This document shows positions 1 through 13,400 of a DNA stretch of 64,000 nucleotides, piece after piece. The stretch is from Chiridota heheva (lineage: Eukaryota; Echinodermata; Holothuroidea; Apodida; Chiridotidae), in contig JAIGNY010001187.1 in assembly GCA_020152595.1 (NCBI GenBank), positions 535,001-599,000 of the forward strand, in the 5' to 3' direction. Below the pieces are notes generated by a model that did no database searches, had not been told where the DNA came from, and saw only the letters and a list, made by a program, of their open reading frames with translations. The position numbers and the translations under genes were made by a program. Position 1 is the stretch's first letter. Each line of letters opens with the position of its first letter.

Positions 1-1300
1 AGATATTATATATCTGTGTTGGGACCCTAAAAATACGCCCTCACTTTTCGGTTTAGTGCCCCTTTAAGTGGGTTAATTTTTGTTTCCGGTCATGTGCGAC
101 AATTCCGTGTCTTTTTGGAGGGAGACGGGCACAAATGGAAGGATAGAGTTGACACCTGCGCGAATTTTTCACAGCATTCAATCATCTGATCATGATCATG
201 ATCAATGATGGTCGGGAAAAATTCACGTGCGCGTATAGACTCAAAGTTTAACGTTATTCAATTTTTATAAAGATTAAAGCGGCTGCCTCAAGATAAAAAG
301 ATAAAGATGGCTCTACTAAGAAAATATAAAATTGTAACAACTATTTCCCCTCCCCCAGCAGCGTGGCCAGGGTAAAATAAGTGTGTGTGTGTGTGGGGTG
401 GGGAGGGGGTGGGGGGAGGTAACACACGAAAAAGGTTTAATATAGTAGACAATCACGGCAGATGCATTTAAAGGGATTAGGCCAAATTTAGGCAATACTA
501 TAGACTAAACCGTAACATACAAATCTGAGGACCATCATCATACCCCTCCCCACCTCCCGCCATTCCGCCCATGACCACGCCACTGCCCCTTCAACGCCCA
601 TTGGAAATTATCACTCTTTCCTAACTCGCCCTGTCACATAGTCATACAAGTTGGCTGGATACCAAGTTCAATATAATAAATTACATAACACAACGGGACA
701 ATATATGGTTCTATCATTCAAGTACTTAAGTACAATGTACAGAAATAAGCACAATCGATTTACCTAGATAACAAACAGATGAGAGTGTGTAACTTTGCAC
801 TGTTCACGTACAAGTGTTTTCTCAACAAGGAACAGACCGGCAGATAGATACAGGTAGTCGTTTCCATATAGAACACGGAAAAGGATTTGTTGGATTTTGT
901 CGAGCGTTTTCTTTTTAAACATCTGGAACGCATATCTTTAGACATACCTGCTGCCTGGTGCCAGTCCTCCAATAAGAAGGGCAACTTCATCTGTTCATAA
1001 TGCTGCAGCTGAATTTCGTCGATTGTTTCTGGAATACTATAAAGGTGAATTCCGTAGTGTGTATGTGACTGGTATTTTCTTGTCGATATTCTGGTTCCAC
1101 TGGTATGTTTTGTCGATGTTGGTTTCATTGTACCCATTCAACATGTATTTATTGTCAGTAGTTTAATCATTGTACCCATTCAACACTTATTTATTGTCAG
1201 GTAAGTAAGTTGACTTAGATTGAAGTTAATCATTGGCTTATTTAGCCAGTAGATTTTCAAGTAGGTAGAAATAAATTGATAGTTTGGTTACAGGGAGGGA
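1..1300. other. Upstream flank, no supported gene
   Basis: This stretch holds a GT microsatellite merging into G-rich sequence (about 380-420), C-rich low-complexity sequence near 540-600, and a short direct duplication around 1126-1200 (a motif reading cattgtacccattcaaca occurs twice). I see no recognisable gene apart from the weak minus-strand candidate listed separately. Confidence 0.5.
948..1137 (-). other. Possible unrecognised coding fragment
   Basis: A minus-strand open stretch ends with a good splice-donor-like sequence (CAGCAG followed by GTATGTCTAA). Its peptide contains the segment LPFLLEDWHQAAG, which has protein-like composition. I recognise no family. No upstream acceptor is clear and a second frame is also open over part of it, so it could be an exon of an unseen gene, a transposon remnant or chance. 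Confidence 0.15.
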
Positions 1301-1356
1301 ATGGGGGAGGGGGATTAAATTGAATCGACACGATATTTATTGGCATAGATGAGGTG

Positions 1357-1758
1357 ACACCGAAGCGCTCGACTTGTTGGCGTGGGGTCCAGGGACCGCT
1401 TATGGACCTCTGGTACTAATGGGGTCCCGGGGTGAAGGGGTCCAGGGAGTGAAGCCATTGAAAGCTCTCGCAAAATTGACATTTCAAGGGAACAAAGTAT
1501 GTCACAATGCATAGTTAGAAGGTGTATTATACAAGTCAAAATTCATATCAAAGAGAGCTATATACAAAACACAAAATCAAAGCTCAAAGCGCTCGACTTG
1601 TCAGCGTAGAGTCCAGGGGGCGAATTCCTAAGAAGCTCTCGCAAAATTGACATTTCAAGGGCAAAATCTTATGTCACAGCGCATAGTAAGAAGGTGTATT
1701 ATACAAGTCAAAATTCATGTCAAAGAGAGCTATAATACACACACAAAACACAAAATCA
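1357..1758. repeat. Two-copy tandem duplication, about 220 bp
   Basis: Two diverged head-to-tail copies share the blocks gcgctcgacttgt, agctctcgcaaaattgacat and gaaggtgtattatacaagtc. The second copy starts near 1587. No coding content is recognised, and the element type is unknown. Confidence 0.8.
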
Positions 1759-4273
1759 TGAAAACGCCTAATGTGGAAATATGTTTTATTGTTTACGTTT
1801 ATGGTTAGGTTGACCGTTACTCTTTGAAAGATATGGGTTGTCTAAAAGACTGAAAAAAAGGTTTTCAATAATGTATTACAAACTTGTGCAAATGTTGTCA
1901 AACGTTTAAAATGAGCCTGTTTTATATCACGTGTACTTCGACACCCACCTCCCCTCTCCCCCTCCCCCTTCCTATCTCTCTCTCCTATCTATCTTGCTCT
2001 ATCTCTCTCTCTCTCTGTCAGTCTGTGTCTTAGTTCATGTATTTAAGTACAAAATCGCACAAATGTTTAATATATTATTACCGAAGAACCTTTTTCTGAG
2101 AAAGTGCCCTTTGAAATCTAAAAACATAATAAGCATCTGGAATGTCAAAGCTTGTTGAACCGAGGGCACCAATCTGGACTGATGGATTAAAATATTTGGG
2201 GGGAATCTACCCTTGAAGGAGGAGATCTATATTTAGATACCCCATTATGCCCGGCGATACAGTACCTATTGACGTACTGGCAACATCCTGACTAAGCCGT
2301 AAATATCAAGTTGTGTATAACTGGAAATATGGAAAGAACTTTCCAGCGTATCCCATGTCTGCATGTAACACCCAGACAACGAATTGTCGATTGCGTTAGT
2401 CGTCATTAATCGTTTTCCTAATATTATTGAGACAAATCATCTCATCTCATCAGCTTTTTAGCCAGGGAGATGGTGAAAAATGGTTTTGACTGGTCAAGTC
2501 CATTATCAGATTATACGGGGATTATGACACCCAAGCACAGTAACCGAAGTGGCTGCAGGTGAACGGGGAAACACTAGTTCAGTCCTTAAAGCAAGTGCAC
2601 TTGCCTTTGGTTATAATTTCAGACCTACGATCTTGGATAAAACTGTTGGAACAATTCAGCGTTATGAGAATTATGTTACATAGTGTTATGTTTCTTTCAT
2701 ATTTTTTTCTTCCGAGAATTGTGACTCCCTACCCTCCCCTATTCAGGGAAGGAGGATGGTTAAAAATAGTGAGATATAAGGGAGGGGTATACTGGCGGCG
2801 TATGAAAGTATAGCACAGTCCTTAAAATTCTGAAATTGTTTTTACAGCAGAAAGAATAAGGAATGAAGGAGCAATAGAAAAAAAATCCAACATTTGTGAT
2901 TTCTGAATGTGGATTTTTTTACAATAAAAAAAAGTAGGTTCATGAAAAACATCACATATTTTCATTAAGTGATTCAACGAGTTTTGTCCAGAATTGTAGG
3001 TTGACGGTCCCGGTCATGCATTTTATCGCAATTGTCAAGTTGACCAGTGTTTTGTGCAGGTGTTTTAGGTGGCTTTACTGCTTTGTAGCTTTTGGTGCAC
3101 TATCTTTGTTTCAGATAAAGTAAAATATTAAAAAGTAATCATTTTCGTTTCTACCATAACCTGATAACATCAACAAATTTTTGAAAACTTAATGATGAGT
3201 AGGTTGAATGATGAGGCCTGGCCTCCTGTATGCCCTTAGGGCAGAATAACAATCTGGTTGTGGGGGTCCTATGTAAAGGTGGAAATAGGCCTTGATCCTA
3301 TTCAACATGCACTTCAGTGGCATATTCAGCAGTAAAGGGCAACGTTTTCCAGCCTCTTGGGGATTTTCTAGAGAAAAAAAAAAAAACTTTAAAAAGGATT
3401 ATGTCCGTCTCAGACTGAATTGTCTTTGGACCACAATCTTCCATTTTGGATCAATTTGTAGGTTACCAAAGTTATGGGCCCTAATTTAATTATAATTAAA
3501 AAAGACTTATTGTTGTTTTCTATACCCTAATCTGGACCGATTTTTAAGCGGCTGGGACCGTCTTATGGCCATTATGTCTAATTTCCCGGTAAGACCCTTG
3601 AGTCCCACTCCGTCTTTGCCCTAGTGCCTCTGTGGAAATAAGTGTTTTTGGCCCGTTAGTGCGTTAGTATAGGCCTAGTGCTATTTACATTGATTTACAA
3701 AAAATATAGCGGACCACGGTCCGAGAATTTGCTGAGGTCTCAGTAAGAGTCTCCAGTAAGAAAAATAGGCTGAGAAAAAAAAGTACAAATAAATCAAAAT
3801 GGGAGAATGTAAAAAAGGAAAGGAAAGGTATGAAAGAAAGAAAGTAAGAAAGAAACAAGTCAGAATACAGCATTCGTGTTTGTTTATTACATGTTGTTGA
3901 GGTATCCTCGCATAATTGTTTTAAAGACTTTTTATGTACCCAAAAAGTAAAATATTTTCCACCCCTGCCTAAAAATCTAGATGTCACATGTGAGTCAGGG
4001 CCGATGGGGTGTACCCAGGGGCGCAAAGTATAATCCTGGGGGCCAGTAGGAAATTTGGCGTTTTCGATTTTTGCTTGGGGCCCATGAGGTTTAGCCATCC
4101 CTCTCACCTCATTGTTGCGTCACTTGGTCTACCCTCCGATTCCGCCGCCTTGTTGCGCCCATGCACATCACCTGCTTTAGGTGAGACAGATTAATAGATA
4201 TGTCACCTACAGGCTCAATTACCCAGCAACCTTTGCTGTTTCATCATCTCTTGAACGTTCGTCTTTCATTCAG
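1759..4273. other. Non-coding flank upstream of the first identified FAXDC2-like exon
   Basis: This stretch contains a CT-rich microsatellite (about 1950-2025) and diverged repeat-like sequence with G runs. The 5' exon of the FAXDC2-like gene, with its start codon, promoter and 5'UTR, should lie here or further upstream. I could not identify it: the missing coding part is expected to be only a few residues and would end in phase 0. Confidence 0.5.
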
Positions 4274-4477
4274 CACTGGAAATGGAAACGCGGACTAGCA
4301 GTTTTAAAAGAGAGGGCCTATCTGGTCGCTGCCATCGTCACCTTTGCTCTTGCTTTTAAAAACACAATACAGTGGCAACTGGAGTCCTTTTGGAGAGCAT
4401 CTGCTGACGTTATGACTGATCTTTGGATATCACTTACAAGATGAATAATAATGATGACTATCAAATGGCTGTTTGGG
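4274..4477 (+). CDS. FAXDC2: FAXDC2-like exon A (N-terminal membrane region)
   Basis: The acceptor is tctttcattcag. The exon encodes HWKWKRGLAVLKERAYLVAA, continuing to FWRASA and DLW, which matches the family's N-terminal segment. The natural frame then hits TGA at 4442. One added base near 4427 (in the GG of CTTTGGATATC) opens a frame whose 17 residues between W and G match the spacing in vertebrate FAXDC2 and end ...MAVW plus G at the GTAAGA donor (4478). The resulting phase 1 fits exon B. This donor lies in the first unit of the 38-bp minisatellite. Confidence 0.75.
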
Positions 4478-7400
4478 GTAAGATACCAATAGACAGATAG
4501 AAATGGCTGTTTGGGGTAAGATACCAATAGACAGATAGAAATAGCTGTTTGGGGTAAGATACCAATAGACAGATAGAAATGGCTATTTGGGGTAAGATAC
4601 CAATAGACAGATAGAAATGGCTGTTTGGGGTAAGATACCAATAGACAGATAGAAATGGCTGTTTGAGGTAAAATACCAATAGACAGATAGAAATGGCTAT
4701 TTGGGGTAAGATACCAATAGACAGATAGAAATGGCTGTTTGGGGTAAGATACCAACAGACAGATAGAAATGGCTGTTTGAGGTAAGATACCAATAGACAG
4801 ATAGAAATGGCTATTTGGGGTAAGATACCAATAGACAGATAGAAATGGCTGTTTGGGATAAGATACCAACAGACAGATATAAATGGCTGTTTGAGGTAAG
4901 ATACCAATAGACAGATAGAAATGGCTGTTTGAGGTAAGATACCAATAGACAAATAAAAATGGCTGTTTGGGGTAAGATACCAACAGACAGATAGAAATGG
5001 CTGTTTGGGGTAAGATACCAACAAACAGATAGAAATGGCTGTTTGAGGTAAGATACCAATAGACAGATAGAAATGGCTGTTTGAGGTAAGATACCAATAG
5101 ACAGATAGAAATGTCTGTTTGAGGTAAGATACCAATAGACAGATAGAAATGGCTGTTTGGGGTAAGATACCAACAGACAGATAGAAATGGCTGTTTGAGG
5201 TAAGATACCAAGAGACAGATAGAAATGGTGGTTTGAGGTGAGATACCAACAGACAGATAGAAATGGCTATTTGGGTAAGATACCAACAACAGAAATGGCT
5301 GTTTGAGGTGTAAGATACCAATAGACAGATAGAAATGGCTGTTTGAGGTAAGATACCAAGAAAGATAGAAATGGCTGATACCAATAGACAGATTTAGAAA
5401 GGTAAGATACCAACAGACAGATAGAAATGGCAATAGACAGATAGAAATGGCTGTAGAAATGGCTGTTTGGGGTAAGATACCAACAGACAGATAGAAATGG
5501 CTGTTTGGGGTAAGATACCAACAGACAGATAGAAATGGCTGTTTGAGGTAAGATACCAAGAGACAGATGCTGTTTGAGGTAAGATACCAACAGACAGATA
5601 GAAATGGCTGTTTGGGGTAAGATACCAAGAGACAGATAGAAATGGCTGTTTGAGGTAAGATACCAATAGACAGATAGAAATGGCTGTTTGAGGTAAGATA
5701 CCAAGAGACAGATAGAAATGGCTGTTTGGGGTAAGATACCAATAGACAGATAGAAATGGCTGTTTGGGGTAAGATATCAACAGACAGATAGAAATGGCTG
5801 TTTGGGGTAAGATACCAACAGACAGATAGAAATGGCTGTTTGGGGTAAGATACCAATAGACAGATAGAAATGGCTGTTTGAGGTAAGATACCAATAGACA
5901 GATAGAAATGGCTGTTTGGGGTAAGATACCAATAGACAGATAGAAATGGCTGTTTGGGGTAAGATACCAACAGACAGATAGAAATGGCTGTTTGGGGTAA
6001 GATACCAACAGACAGATAGAAATGGCTGATTGGGGTAAAATACCAACAGACAGTTAGAAATGGCTATTTGGGGTAAGATACCAATAGACAGATAGAAATG
6101 GCTGATTGGGGTGAGATACCAATAGACAGATAAAAATGGCTATTTGGGGTAAGATACCAATAGACAGATAGAAATGGCTGTTTGGGGTAAGATACCAACA
6201 GACAGATAGAAATGGCTGTTTGGGGTAAGATACCAACAGACAGATAGAAATGGCTATTTGGGGTAAGATACTAATAGAAAGATAAAAATGGCTGTTTGGG
6301 GTAAGATACCAATAGACAGATAGAAATGGCTGTTTGAGGTAAGATACCAATAGACAGATAGAAATGGCTGTTTGGGGTAAGATACCAACAGACAGATAGA
6401 AATGGCTGTTTGGGGTAAGATACCAACAGACAGATAGAAATGGCTGTTTGGGGTAAGATACCAATAGACAGATAGAAATGGCTGTTTGGGGTAAGATACC
6501 AACAGACAGATAGAAATGGCTGTTTGGGGTAAGAAACCAACAGACAGATAGAAATGGCTGATTGGGGTAAAATACCAACAGACAGATAGAAATGGCTATT
6601 TGGGGTAAGATACCAATAGAAAGATAGAAATGGCTATTTGGGGTAAGATACCAATAGACAGATAGAAATGGCTGTTTGAGGTAAGATACCAATAGACAGA
6701 TAGAAATGGCTATTTGGGGTAAGATACCAATAGACAGATATAAATGGCTGATTGGGGTGAGATACCAATAGACAGATAAAAATGGCTATTTGGGGTAAGA
6801 TACCAACAGACAGATAGAAATGGCTATTTGGGGTAAGATACCAATAGAAAGATGGGGATATTACTCCCACTTCAAGATTTTTTTGACTGCTATCAATATT
6901 ATCCTGGCACTTTGACGTTTCTAAACTTTGGCAAGTTCCATTTGGACAGTCCGACTAATATTCAAGGCAGCTTTCATCATACAGACTGCCAGTGGAGGAA
7001 TGGGGGTGGGGGTGGAGTGAGTGTGTGTAAGCAGGGGGGTAAGTAATTGAATTTTTCTGACATTTTCTTGCCTTATAGGAACCATCACCGGTCTATTGGC
7101 AATTTACTGGGCGATTTCCTTGTTTCTTCTTCTCGTGGACGTGACAGGCATGCCGAATTTGATTTACAAGTACAAGATACAGGACGAGAAGAACGAAAAG
7201 GTAAAGTTCTTTATGGCTGTGAGCAACAGAATGGGGCGGGTGGAGTAAATGTTCATGTGACCGATGCAGACGACAGCTTAGGTGTGAAACAATCGGCGTG
7301 GTATCCAGAGGTCTAGCTTATGGAGTCTAGCGGGAATGTCTTGATGCATAGCCTTTTCTAAAGACATCTGGGAGTGGGTGGGGAAGAAGGGGGGGGGGGG

Positions 7401-10400
7401 GGGACATGCAGATGGGATATATTCTCTCCACAGTGAAGAGTTATGGGACAACTTGCCCTCCCCCCTTGGCGAAATTGAAAAGTAAAAATAAACTAAAAAC
7501 TAAAGTAATAATGAATTTATAATTTAAAAAAAATCATAATAAAAAAAAAAAACAAATATTTGGTGATGAATTTGCCCTTTAGGTTAGTGAAAATGTAATC
7601 TTCGGGAACTTTTTCCGGCAATTTCCAGGCAATTCTATTCATTTTTTTTTTTTGAGGGAAAATTTCATTGATTTTTGGGACATTTTCTTCATATTCAGGA
7701 AATTTTCTGACAATATTATTCAAGTTTTGGGACATTTTCTTCAATTTTTAGGGAATTTTCCTTCAAATTTCGGGAAATTTAATTCAATTTTTGGGACATT
7801 CTTCATTTCTCGGGAAATTTGCAATATTTAAAAACATTTGCAATATGTTTTACCAAACTTTGCGATGAATTTAAAAATCCTTCCAGGGCAATTTTCCCCC
7901 TTTCATCACCGCCCCTGCCTATGCCTCTGGATACAGCCCTTTTCCTATAATTATCATTTTATTATCATAAAGTATTTCATAGGGATATTTTCCTAGGTGC
8001 AAAAAATTAACCACTGGGCGGCAATCAAGAGGAGAGGGGGAATTTTCTCCCCAGTTAGTACGTTAAAAAAAAGGCTGTCTTGATGGTGTCAAAGGGTGGA
8101 GTTCTACAGTTTTATATTTTTTATTCAGAAACTTTAACCAGCTAGTCCTAGATTAGAAAACAGCAATAAGCCTACATTCTTAATAATAAGAGAATGTTTT
8201 ATTTTCATTGAGAATTCCAATTTTATTTTCAATCATTCATGAAAATCGATGTATTTAATCTGCTAATATCCATCCCTGTGAAAGGCTTATTTCAACACTT
8301 GTAGAGATTTTGATTCACTGCTGCACGTATATGATAGGCGAATATATTGATTTATCGACTGTTGAAATGTGAGCACAAAACTCGATTGCCCATCTTTTGG
8401 CCTTTTTTGATGGGGACGGATTGAGCCCTTAAATACTTATGATCATATTAGGGCCATTGGTGCATGAGTTTCATCTCAAGATTATATATCTGTAAGATTG
8501 TTATTCGATGTAAGATCGGTGCAAAGTAAACCCCTTCCCACGCATTATCATTAGTTGCCAGTGGTTCGAAATAGCGTTTGCAACCCCGAGTGAAGTAGCC
8601 TATTGTAAGAGATTTGAGTTGGAGGGGCAAATTACACGATTGCAGGGGAGGGGAGGGGGAATACGAATATCGTTTTAAAAATACATTATTTCCTTGCCCA
8701 TAAATCTTGGGGGCAAGGGCACCCTCTTGACCCTATGGCGAGTCGCTTATTCCTTTTTTAAATTAATATATTAAAGGATTAGTTCAGGGGTCAGGAATTA
8801 AAGTTTGGTATCATTTGTGCCGAAACGACTGAAATCAGACTAGCTGTGATGTCATAGCCTCAGATTCCTCAAATTCGTTATGTATTCTATCATATTTTGT
8901 CCTGCGAGTTTGTGGCTTGAAAATCATTGGATATGTCATAAAAATGTAGTCAAACTGAATAGGAAGGGTATTCATAATATGAAAGCTGAAGGAAAAATGA
9001 TTTAGATGGTAAAAAATATCTTTCTTTATTAAAATACATTAACAATTGTTAAGAATGTGAAGATGAAGACGCCAACTTTCCATAGGAAGTTTACTACACC
9101 AGTCATTTCTACACAGATAAGACACCAAACTTTAAACTTGAATATCACCTTAAAGAAAACAAAAAAGAACGTTTTCTTCACCAGTTTCTTTCTTTTGAAG
9201 TTCTCTTTCATATAAGATGGACATGCTTGACCCCTGAACTAATCCTTTAACACTGAAGTAGAATCATCTTCTAATTTTATTCGCAGCCACCAACCAAGAA
9301 AATTGTGAAAGCCATAGCCCTAACAGTATTCAACCAGACCGTGGTGACGTTTCCACTGATGGTCCTTTGGTATCACCTGACCCAATGGCGAGGTATCAGT
9401 TATAGTGCAGAGAGGTTACCAACATTCCAAGTATTTATGCGGGATATAGTGGTCTGCGTTATTATGGAAGAAATTGCATTCTACTACGGACACAGGTATT
9501 TCAAAAGTTAACAACAAAAGGATGACTAAATCTAAATCATCATATGAATGCGTAATGGGGTTGAGGGTGGGGATGCGTAATGGGGTCGAGGGTGGGGATG
9601 CGTAATGGGGTCAAGGTGGGGATGCGTAATGGGGTGAGGATGGGGATGCATAATGGTGTCAAGGGTGGGGATGCATAATGGGGTTAAGGGTGGAGGATGT
9701 AATGGGGTCGAGGTGGGGTATGCGTAATGGGGTCGAGGGTGGGGTATGCGTAATGGGGTCGAGGGTGGGGATGCGTAATGGGGTCGAGGGTGGGAATGCA
9801 TAATGGGGTCGAGGGTGGGGATGCATAACGGGGTTGAGGGTGGGGATGCGCAATGGGTCGAGGGTGGGGATGCATAATGGGGTCGAGGGTGGGGTATGCA
9901 TAATGGGGTCGAGGGTGGGGATGCGTAACGGGGTTGAGGGTGGGGGATGCGTAATGGGGTCGAGGGTGGAGGATGCGTAATGGGTCGAGGGTGGGGGATG
10001 CCCTCAATTAGCATGGGTCACAATGCACAACTTGTTATTATTGCATATACTTGGGAAGATTTTTAGCTTTCTTCCACCCACACTTTTTCCGTATTTCTAT
10101 AATTGGTTTGGTGATTTTTTGTATTTCAGGGTGATTTTATGATTCCCCCAACTTTCGGTGTGCAAATCTTGCTTATGCCCCACCTGTAAGAAGATTATGG
10201 CTATGGGTCTGGCTTTAGGGTGTACATGAACTGATGGTAAAAAAGAAAGACGGAATTTATATTTTGCTTATCATGTCAGCTGAAAAATTAACTGATGTTT
10301 CATTTTTTTTCTTCCATTGCTTCCCGAAGTTTCTGAGCAACAGATTAAATATGAATGCACATATGGGAAGAGTTGATTACAGTTTTGATTCTGTACTGTT

Positions 10401-13400
10401 TAATAGAGTATATAAATCTGAGCAGATCAGTTTTAGAATATTGGAAAACACACTTTTAGTTTTTGAATAAGACTAATCAAATTTTGATCAGTTTTGATTG
10501 ATTGATTTATGTATGAATGGGCAAACAGCTCAAAATCTTTATGTATTTAATTTTTTTTTATTTCTTTCCTAAATCATAGTCACTAAAACAATGGGAAAGT
10601 CTATTTCTGCTAGAATTTTATTGAGGGTATTGAAATTTGTTATGAAAATTTTGGTTTACAAAACTTAGGGGGTTTAGCCCTCTATTTAATACATCACAAC
10701 ATTTTTATGAAATTAGCATATTGATGCCCATGATTTCAAAATGCTGTAAAATGGTTTAACCGATTTTTATGATGGTTTTTAACATATTTTGAATTAAAGA
10801 ATTCAGCTAAGGTAACTTCTGCACGACCATATACCTATTAACAAAACTGTCATCATGTTCAACTTTTATCTCCCTCCAGATTCTTACACCATCCCAGAAT
10901 CTACAAATACATCCACAAAATACACCACGAGTGGACAGCACCGATTGGGATCATGACGGCCTATTGCCACCCAGTGGAACACGTCATAGCCAACATCCTA
11001 CCCATATTCAGCGGACCACTCATAATGGGATCCCATGGGATAACATCCACTCTGTGGGGTCTTTACGTCATGGTTTATTCCATTGGGCATCACTCGGGCT
11101 ACCATGTGCCAATCATATCTTCTCCACAAGCCCACGATTACCATCATCTGAAGTGAGTTGATATTGATTGATTAATTAGACATCATTTTCAGCATGACAT
11201 CACAAAGGCGGTAAAATATAGTGCGATTACCATCACCTTAAGTAAATATTAATCAATTAACTGATGGGAGATAATTATAAGCTAGGGGCGGATCTAGGAT
11301 TTAAAAAAAAAGGAGAGGGGAGGGGGGGGGGGGGTCTAAGCCTTAAAATCAAGCCATGTTATGAGAATGTATATGGCTTTATTATTAGAAATGTATTGCT
11401 GAAATCCCCAAAAAAAGAAGGGGGGGGGGGGGATCCGCCCTTGTAAGCACAGCGACTGGAAAGGTCACATCATGCCAGTACCAGAGAGGTGAAGTCATAT
11501 CAAAACAAATGGTGCCATTTATGAGAATGCAAAATAAAAGGTGTACAAAACAGATTGGAGGAGAAAGAGTGGGTTATAATGGAGAGTGATCAGTTGTAAA
11601 GAGAGTTCTATAATCATATTTTTCATCAATGTTGTGACTGCTTTGCCATTTTTGGATACAATATCAAAATGGGTGTCAGACAAACTCCTACGAGTTTGTG
11701 GTACGCTGCCACCATCCACATAAACTGCTACTAGTTTCTGGCATCAAAATCTTTGTATAAATCAACAATCGAATGAAAGTTCGCAAGAATTTAGGCTTCA
11801 GACAAAGTTTCAATCTGTAAACCAATGCGAAATTATATTTTGTCCTTACCAAGTTATCTCCAAATTCAACTGAAAATACACCTGTTTTATGGGTAGCGAA
11901 AATAGTTAAATAATACAAGTTAGACACCGAGTGTTTACTGTAAGGCAGCCTAAATTCCAGTAACTACCCAATACATTCAGACCCTCTCTCTCCAGCCTAA
12001 AAATATACAATCAATACAGACCCGCCCCCATGGAGGAGGAGTTACAAGAAGTAACCACCATTGGTTACAAGCACCAATGGGCCAACCTTCTTAGGTGGCA
12101 TCTAATATCAAAATAAAACAAAGTATTATACCCCACTAAAATGATGAAAAGCAAAACTATTTTAAATACACTTTGAGCCCTACTCTAAGAAACCACTAAT
12201 TATCAACCCTGAGAATTGTCTCTTCTCAGAGACATCAACATCCCCGTGGGTCTGCAACATGGCGGTGGGTCTGCAACATGGCGGTGGGTCTGCAACATGG
12301 CGGTGGGCCTGCAACATGGCGGTGGGCCTGCAACATCCCGGTGGGCCTGCAACATCCCGGTGGGTCTGCAACATCCCGATGGGTCTGCAACATCCCGGTG
12401 GGTCTGCAACATCCCGGTGGGTCTGCAACATCCCGGTGGGTCTGCAACATCCCTGTGGGTCTGCAACATCCCGGTGGGTCTGCAACATCCCGGTGGGTCT
12501 GCAACATCCCGGTGGGTCTGCAACATCCCGGTGGGTCTGCAACATCCCGGTGGGTCTGCAACTTCCCGGTGGGTCTGCAACATCCCGGTGGGTCTGCAAC
12601 ATCCCGGTGGGTCTGCAACATCCCGGTGGGTCTGCAACATCCCGGTGGGTCTGCAACTTCCCGGTGGGTCTGCAACATCCCGGTGGGTCTGCAACATCCC
12701 GGTGGGTCTGCAACATCCCGGTGGGTCTGCAACATCCCGGTGGGTCTGCAACATCCCGGTGGGTCTGCAACATCCCGGTGGGTCTGCAACATCCCGGTGG
12801 GTCTGCAACATCCCGGTGGGTCTGCAACATCCCGGTGGGTCTGCAACATCCCGGTGGGTCTGCAACATCCCAATGGGTCTGCAACCAGTGAGTTCAAAAC
12901 TGGTTATCAAAGGCCGTGGCCGTCTTGATGTATATCCAGCACTGGATGCTTTTGAGACGTTAAACCTTGCTATGCGCTATGCTATGTCAGAACTGTGGTC
13001 TGTATTCTTCATGCTTCCTAAGTATGTAGAATAACTTTAAGACAATAGATAATCATATTACACACATTCCTTAAGCTAGAAAATTTGAATGGATATTTTT
13101 ACTGAATTACTGCTAAGCTAGAGGGACTTGAAATTGACCATTACAATATAATATAGAAATAATATAGAGAGTGAAACTAATACTAAAGAGTGGTCACTTC
13201 ATGATAGTGGGTTTGGGGCATTGACAGCACTACATTGACAGTGCTACATGTAATGGGGGTTGAGGGGAATTTACTGCATGAGATCGCTTTGTCCCATCAA
13301 AAACTTTGTACAGGCGACATATATTATCCGTTCTATATATAATAAATGAATGCACATTTTCCCCCTCCTCCTTGAGACAAAGCCTTCCCTCTCAAGAACC

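Noticed and set aside
4425-4440. U12-type AT-AC intron donor (ATATCACTT) at the end of FAXDC2 exon A
   Set aside because: It deviates from the ATATCCTT consensus and would drop residues whose spacing is conserved. The GTAAGA donor with one missing base explains the data better.
4318-5970. 550-codon minus-strand open frame with a repeated FYLSIGILPQTA-like motif
   Set aside because: It is the 38-bp array read through. Several frames of the same strand are equally open and there is no unique sequence.
9532-10014. Proline/histidine-rich minus-strand open frames
   Set aside because: 25-bp minisatellite artefact.
12180-13034. Long open frames on both strands over the 19-bp array
   Set aside because: Repeat artefact in the FAXDC2-like intron; all frames are open and no family match is seen.
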